Below are positions 7,054 to 7,356 of a stretch of DNA of 7,356 nucleotides, piece by piece. The stretch lies in contig WRBZ01000040.1 of the NCBI GenBank assembly GCA_009784305.1, forward strand, positions 1-7,356, read 5' to 3'. The first letter of the stretch is position 1, and each line of letters begins with the position of its first letter. The notes under the pieces were generated by a model that saw only the letters and a program-made list of their open reading frames with translations, searched no databases and was not told the DNA's origin. A program made the translations under genes and the position numbers. The DNA is from Synergistaceae bacterium. GTDB lineage: Bacteria > Synergistota > Synergistia > Synergistales > Aminobacteriaceae.

Positions 7054-7356
7054 TTAATCCTCCTCTCGTTTACGGAGTCTGATGAAGATTGATGTCATCA
7101 ACGCCATAATCGAAGAGGCAAGACCCATCCAAAGGAGTTTCAGCACGTTGGACTCTCCGGTTTTAGGTACATCGTCCAGAGGAATCGGTACTTCAGGTAT
7201 ATCAGCAAGAGGAACCATCGGATCAGTTATATCTGTACCGGGTTCCGTTCCTGGCTCAGTTCCGGGTTCAGTTCCTGGCTCGGTTCCGGGTTGAGTTCCT
7301 GGCTCAGTTCCGGGTTGAGTGCCTGGCTCGGTACCTGGTTCAGTTCCTGGCTCAGT
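7054..7356 (-). CDS. Sortase-anchored surface protein, C-terminal 100 residues (5' end outside the window)
   Basis: Read on the minus strand, the frame is open from the window edge to a TAA at 7054-7056. In order, the visible part has ten TEPG/TQPG tetrapeptides (residues 1-40 of the visible part), a Pro-rich acidic linker (VPLADIPEVPIPLDD), the sorting motif VPKTGE at 63-68, a hydrophobic helix of about 20 residues, and a basic tail RLRKREED. This is the full architecture of a cell-wall sorting signal. The repeats are probably an extended stalk holding an unseen N-terminal domain away from the wall or membrane. A short codirectional gap of 7 nt to the sortase gene supports a dedicated enzyme-substrate pair. 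The function of the protein cannot be inferred because its N-terminal part lies beyond the window. Confidence 0.92.
   Translation of the reverse strand, partial: TEPGTEPGTEPGTQPGTEPGTQPGTEPGTEPGTEPGTEPGTDITDPMVPLADIPEVPIPLDDVPKTGESNVLKLLWMGLASSIMALMTSIFIRLRKREED
7156..7170 (-). other. Sortase recognition motif VPKTG
   Basis: These five codons encode Val-Pro-Lys-Thr-Gly, a variant of LPxTG with Val in place of Leu. They are followed by Glu, a hydrophobic segment and a basic tail. Cleavage is expected between Thr and Gly (residues 66 and 67 of the visible part). Confidence 0.88.
7237..7356 (-). repeat. Ten in-frame 12-bp repeats encoding T(E/Q)PG, continuing past the window edge
   Basis: Ten consecutive 12-bp units code for TEPG (eight) or TQPG (two). 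Counting from the window edge, odd-numbered units carry GAGCCAGG and even-numbered units (G/C)AACCCGG, except unit 2 (GAACCAGG). This gives a higher-order period of 24 bp and suggests growth by doublets. The Glu-to-Gln changes follow from one base (GAA to CAA). The array reaches the right edge, so its full length is unknown. Confidence 0.93.

Noticed and set aside
7082..7294. A + strand frame with GSVP repeats that could look like a repeat protein.
   Set aside because: It is the complement of the TEPG array. The minus-strand frame has a complete sorting signal and the correct position before the sortase.

Overview
This 7.36 kb window probably comes from a bacterium with an outer membrane (diderm), most likely Synergistota or one of the diderm Firmicutes lineages. 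Two things point there: a porin-like protein that joins a signal peptide, one SLH domain, a short helical linker and a beta-barrel ending in phenylalanine; and a long PurL with a fused glutaminase domain, of the type common in Clostridia. The far end encodes a cell-wall sorting signal and a class B sortase, machinery mostly known from single-membrane Gram-positives. I cannot fix the taxon from the sequence alone, and this mixture is itself one of the more interesting points.

Layout, left to right. 2-1525 (+) is the 3' part of purL, closed by an intrinsic terminator. 1526-2054 is a gene-free, very AT-rich spacer. It holds a 150-nt run with no G on the + strand, in which C recurs every 11 nt, then a second terminator-like hairpin and a good sigma-70-type promoter. 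2055-3578 (+) is the SLH porin. A strong GC-rich hairpin at 3635-3660 separates it from a convergent minus-strand group. Reading that group in its transcription direction (right to left): the 3' end of a TEPG-repeat surface protein with a VPKTG sorting signal (7356-7054), a class B sortase (7046-6255), then two adjacent radical SAM proteins of 411 and 412 residues (6174-4939 and 4926-3688). The two are about 63 % identical by hand alignment.

The four minus-strand genes lie head to tail with gaps of 7, 80 and 12 nt, so they may be one operon. The sortase very probably anchors the protein encoded just upstream. What the radical SAM pair does is unknown. The pair is the best candidate here for an undescribed system: a tandem duplication with an intact CxxxCxxC cluster site, an extra set of conserved cysteines before it, and an identical C-terminal hexapeptide (ESYANA) kept despite synonymous codon changes. 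Any functional link between the radical SAM pair and the sortase substrate is inference from gene order only.
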